The position numbers and the translations under genes are program-made. The notes beneath the pieces are model-generated. The model was not told the DNA's origin. It made no database searches and was given only the letters and a program-made list of their open reading frames with translations. Source: Porphyromonadaceae bacterium UBA4702 (GTDB taxonomy: Bacteria > Bacteroidota > Bacteroidia > Bacteroidales > Muribaculaceae). From it: 6,755 nt of DNA. Positions 5,598-6,755 of the stretch are shown one piece after another (positions within the stretch are counted from its first letter, which is position 1; each line of letters begins with the position of its first letter). Location of the stretch: contig DHKE01000019.1 of NCBI GenBank assembly GCA_002404675.1, positions 1-6,755 of the forward strand. Reading direction: 5' to 3'.

Positions 5598-6716
5598 ATG
5601 ATAACTCAGGACCAACTGAAAGAGATACAGGAGCGGCGTGATGCCCTCAACAAATACCTCGACATCGACACCAAGCGCATCGAAGTCGTGGAGGAAGAGC
5701 TCCGCACGCATGTCCCCGACTTCTGGGAGGACCAGAAGAAAGCCGAGGAGCAAATGCGCAAAATCAAGGGGCTGCACTACTGGATAGACGCTTACGAGGC
5801 TATCGACAAGCAGACCGGCGAGCTCGAACTCGCATTCGATTTCCTCAAGGAAGGTCTCGTGACCGAGGAGGAGATTGACGCGCAATATGCCGCGTTGCTC
5901 AACGCCATAGAGCAGCTCGAGCTGCGCAATATGCTCCGCCGCGAAGAGGACAAGCTCGGCGTGGTGCTCAAAATCAACTCCGGTGCCGGCGGCACGGAGA
6001 GCCAGGACTGGGCGCAGATGCTCATGCGCCTCTATCTGCGCTGGGCGGAGAAGCACGGCTACAAGACCTCGATAGCGCAGCTGCTCGAGGGTGACGATGC
6101 CGGCATCAAATCTGTCACAATCAACATCGAGGGCGACTACGCTTACGGCTACCTGAAGAGCGAGAACGGTGTGCACCGCCTCGTCCGCGTCAGCCCCTAC
6201 AACGCCCAGGGCAAGCGCATGACATCATTCGCCTCCGTATTCGTCACACCCCTCGTTGACGACACCATCGAGATACACGTCGCGCCCGCCTGCGTGTCAT
6301 GGGACACGTTCCGAAGCGGCGGCGCCGGCGGCCAGAACGTCAACAAGGTCGAGTCCGGAGTGCGTCTGCGCTACCAGTACAAAGACCCATACACCGGCGA
6401 GGAAGAGGAAATCCTAATCGAGAACACCGAAACCCGCGACCAGCCCAAGAACAAGGAGAACGCCATGCGCCAGCTCAAGTCAATACTCTACGAGAAGGAG
6501 CTGCAGCACCGCATGGCGGAACAGGCCAAGGTCGAGGCCGGCAAGAAGAAGATAGAGTGGGGCAGCCAGATACGCTCATACGTATTCGATGACCGCCGCG
6601 TCAAGGACCACCGCACAGGCTACCAGACATCAGACGTGAACGGCGTTATGGACGGCGACATCGACGACTTCATCAAGGCCTACCTCATGGAGTTTGCCGC
6701 CACCATGGACGAATAA
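5598..6716 (+). CDS. prfB: Peptide chain release factor 2 (RF2)
   Basis: A cytoplasmic class I release factor of 372 residues that reads UGA and UAA in the ribosomal A site and triggers peptidyl-tRNA hydrolysis. Domain 1 is the helical N-terminus (MITQDQLKEIQERRDALNKYL). The stop-codon recognition tripeptide appears as Ser199-Pro200-Tyr201, where E. coli RF2 has SPF. The catalytic loop is GGAGGQ with GGQ at 244-246, after FRS, so Ser is at the position matching E. coli Thr/Ala246. After VRLRY, the segment KDPYTGEEEEILIENTETRD is about 8 residues longer than in E. coli. The C-terminus WGSQIRSYVFDDRRVKDHRTG is typical of RF2. No programmed frameshift site is present: codons 20-22 read TAC CTC GAC without an in-frame TGA. 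I chose the ATG at 5598 on homology; an ATG at 5544 is possible. It ends with tandem stops, TAA TAG. Confidence 0.95.
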   Translation: MITQDQLKEIQERRDALNKYLDIDTKRIEVVEEELRTHVPDFWEDQKKAEEQMRKIKGLHYWIDAYEAIDKQTGELELAFDFLKEGLVTEEEIDAQYAALLNAIEQLELRNMLRREEDKLGVVLKINSGAGGTESQDWAQMLMRLYLRWAEKHGYKTSIAQLLEGDDAGIKSVTINIEGDYAYGYLKSENGVHRLVRVSPYNAQGKRMTSFASVFVTPLVDDTIEIHVAPACVSWDTFRSGGAGGQNVNKVESGVRLRYQYKDPYTGEEEEILIENTETRDQPKNKENAMRQLKSILYEKELQHRMAEQAKVEAGKKKIEWGSQIRSYVFDDRRVKDHRTGYQTSDVNGVMDGDIDDFIKAYLMEFAATMDE

Positions 6717-6731
6717 TAGGGCAATTCCAAG

Positions 6732-6755
6732 GCAGGGACACGGCGTGCCGTGTCC
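6732..6755 (+). repeat. Left half of a REP-doublet element, unit F, cut by the window edge
   Basis: GCAG (6732-6735) is followed by an exact 20-nt family palindrome (6736-6755) ending at the last base of the window. The bases before it (CCAAGGCAG) match those before the left arm of unit A. It lies 19 nt after the prfB stop. The core and right arm are expected just beyond the edge. Confidence 0.75.

Noticed and set aside
5517..6176. A 219-codon open frame on the - strand opposite prfB
   Set aside because: It is a shadow of prfB, rich in Leu, Val, His and Glu as expected from reversed codons, and has no motif of its own.

Overview
The window looks like a chromosomal segment of a GC-rich member of the Bacteroidales, perhaps Muribaculaceae (the order is fairly likely, the family is a guess). 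The reasons are Bacteroidetes-type promoters (TTTG about 20 nt before TAnnTTTG), the absence of convincing Shine-Dalgarno sequences before the preferred starts, and protein types common in this group: an AspT/YidE-type transporter with two RCK_C domains, a large two-parvulin periplasmic isomerase, a small DEDDh exonuclease and an RF2 with a longer domain-3 loop.

Layout: 1-553 is a gene-free leader with a repeat element and the promoter of a putative transporter (554-2245, +). A 271-base gap with a second element separates it from an exported peptidyl-prolyl isomerase (2518-4455, +), which ends at a strong intrinsic terminator. A third intact element and a decayed fourth fill the gap between this gene and the convergent exonuclease gene (4735-5226, -). 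The gap from 5227 to 5597 holds a hairpin, a fifth element and two back-to-back promoter-like motifs. prfB, for peptide chain release factor 2, follows (5598-6716, +), and half of a sixth element runs off the right edge.

The four genes do not form an obvious pathway or one operon; each gap holds repeats, and prfB and the transporter each have a plausible promoter of their own. They look like ordinary housekeeping or physiology genes.

The remarkable part is the repeat family. Each intact unit is a pair of palindromes, GGACACGGC-GT-GCCGTGTCC or its complement, in inverted arrangement about 45 nt apart. G(T/C)AG lies at each outer end, and the AT-richer core is conserved between units. This is the architecture of REP doublets (REPINs/BIMEs), which in other bacteria are mobilised by RAYT transposases that recognise a GTAG-flanked REP hairpin. 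A unit or remnant occupies every gene gap here. In two units with matching outer flanks the core is inverted. No transposase is encoded in the window, so the link to RAYT is inference.
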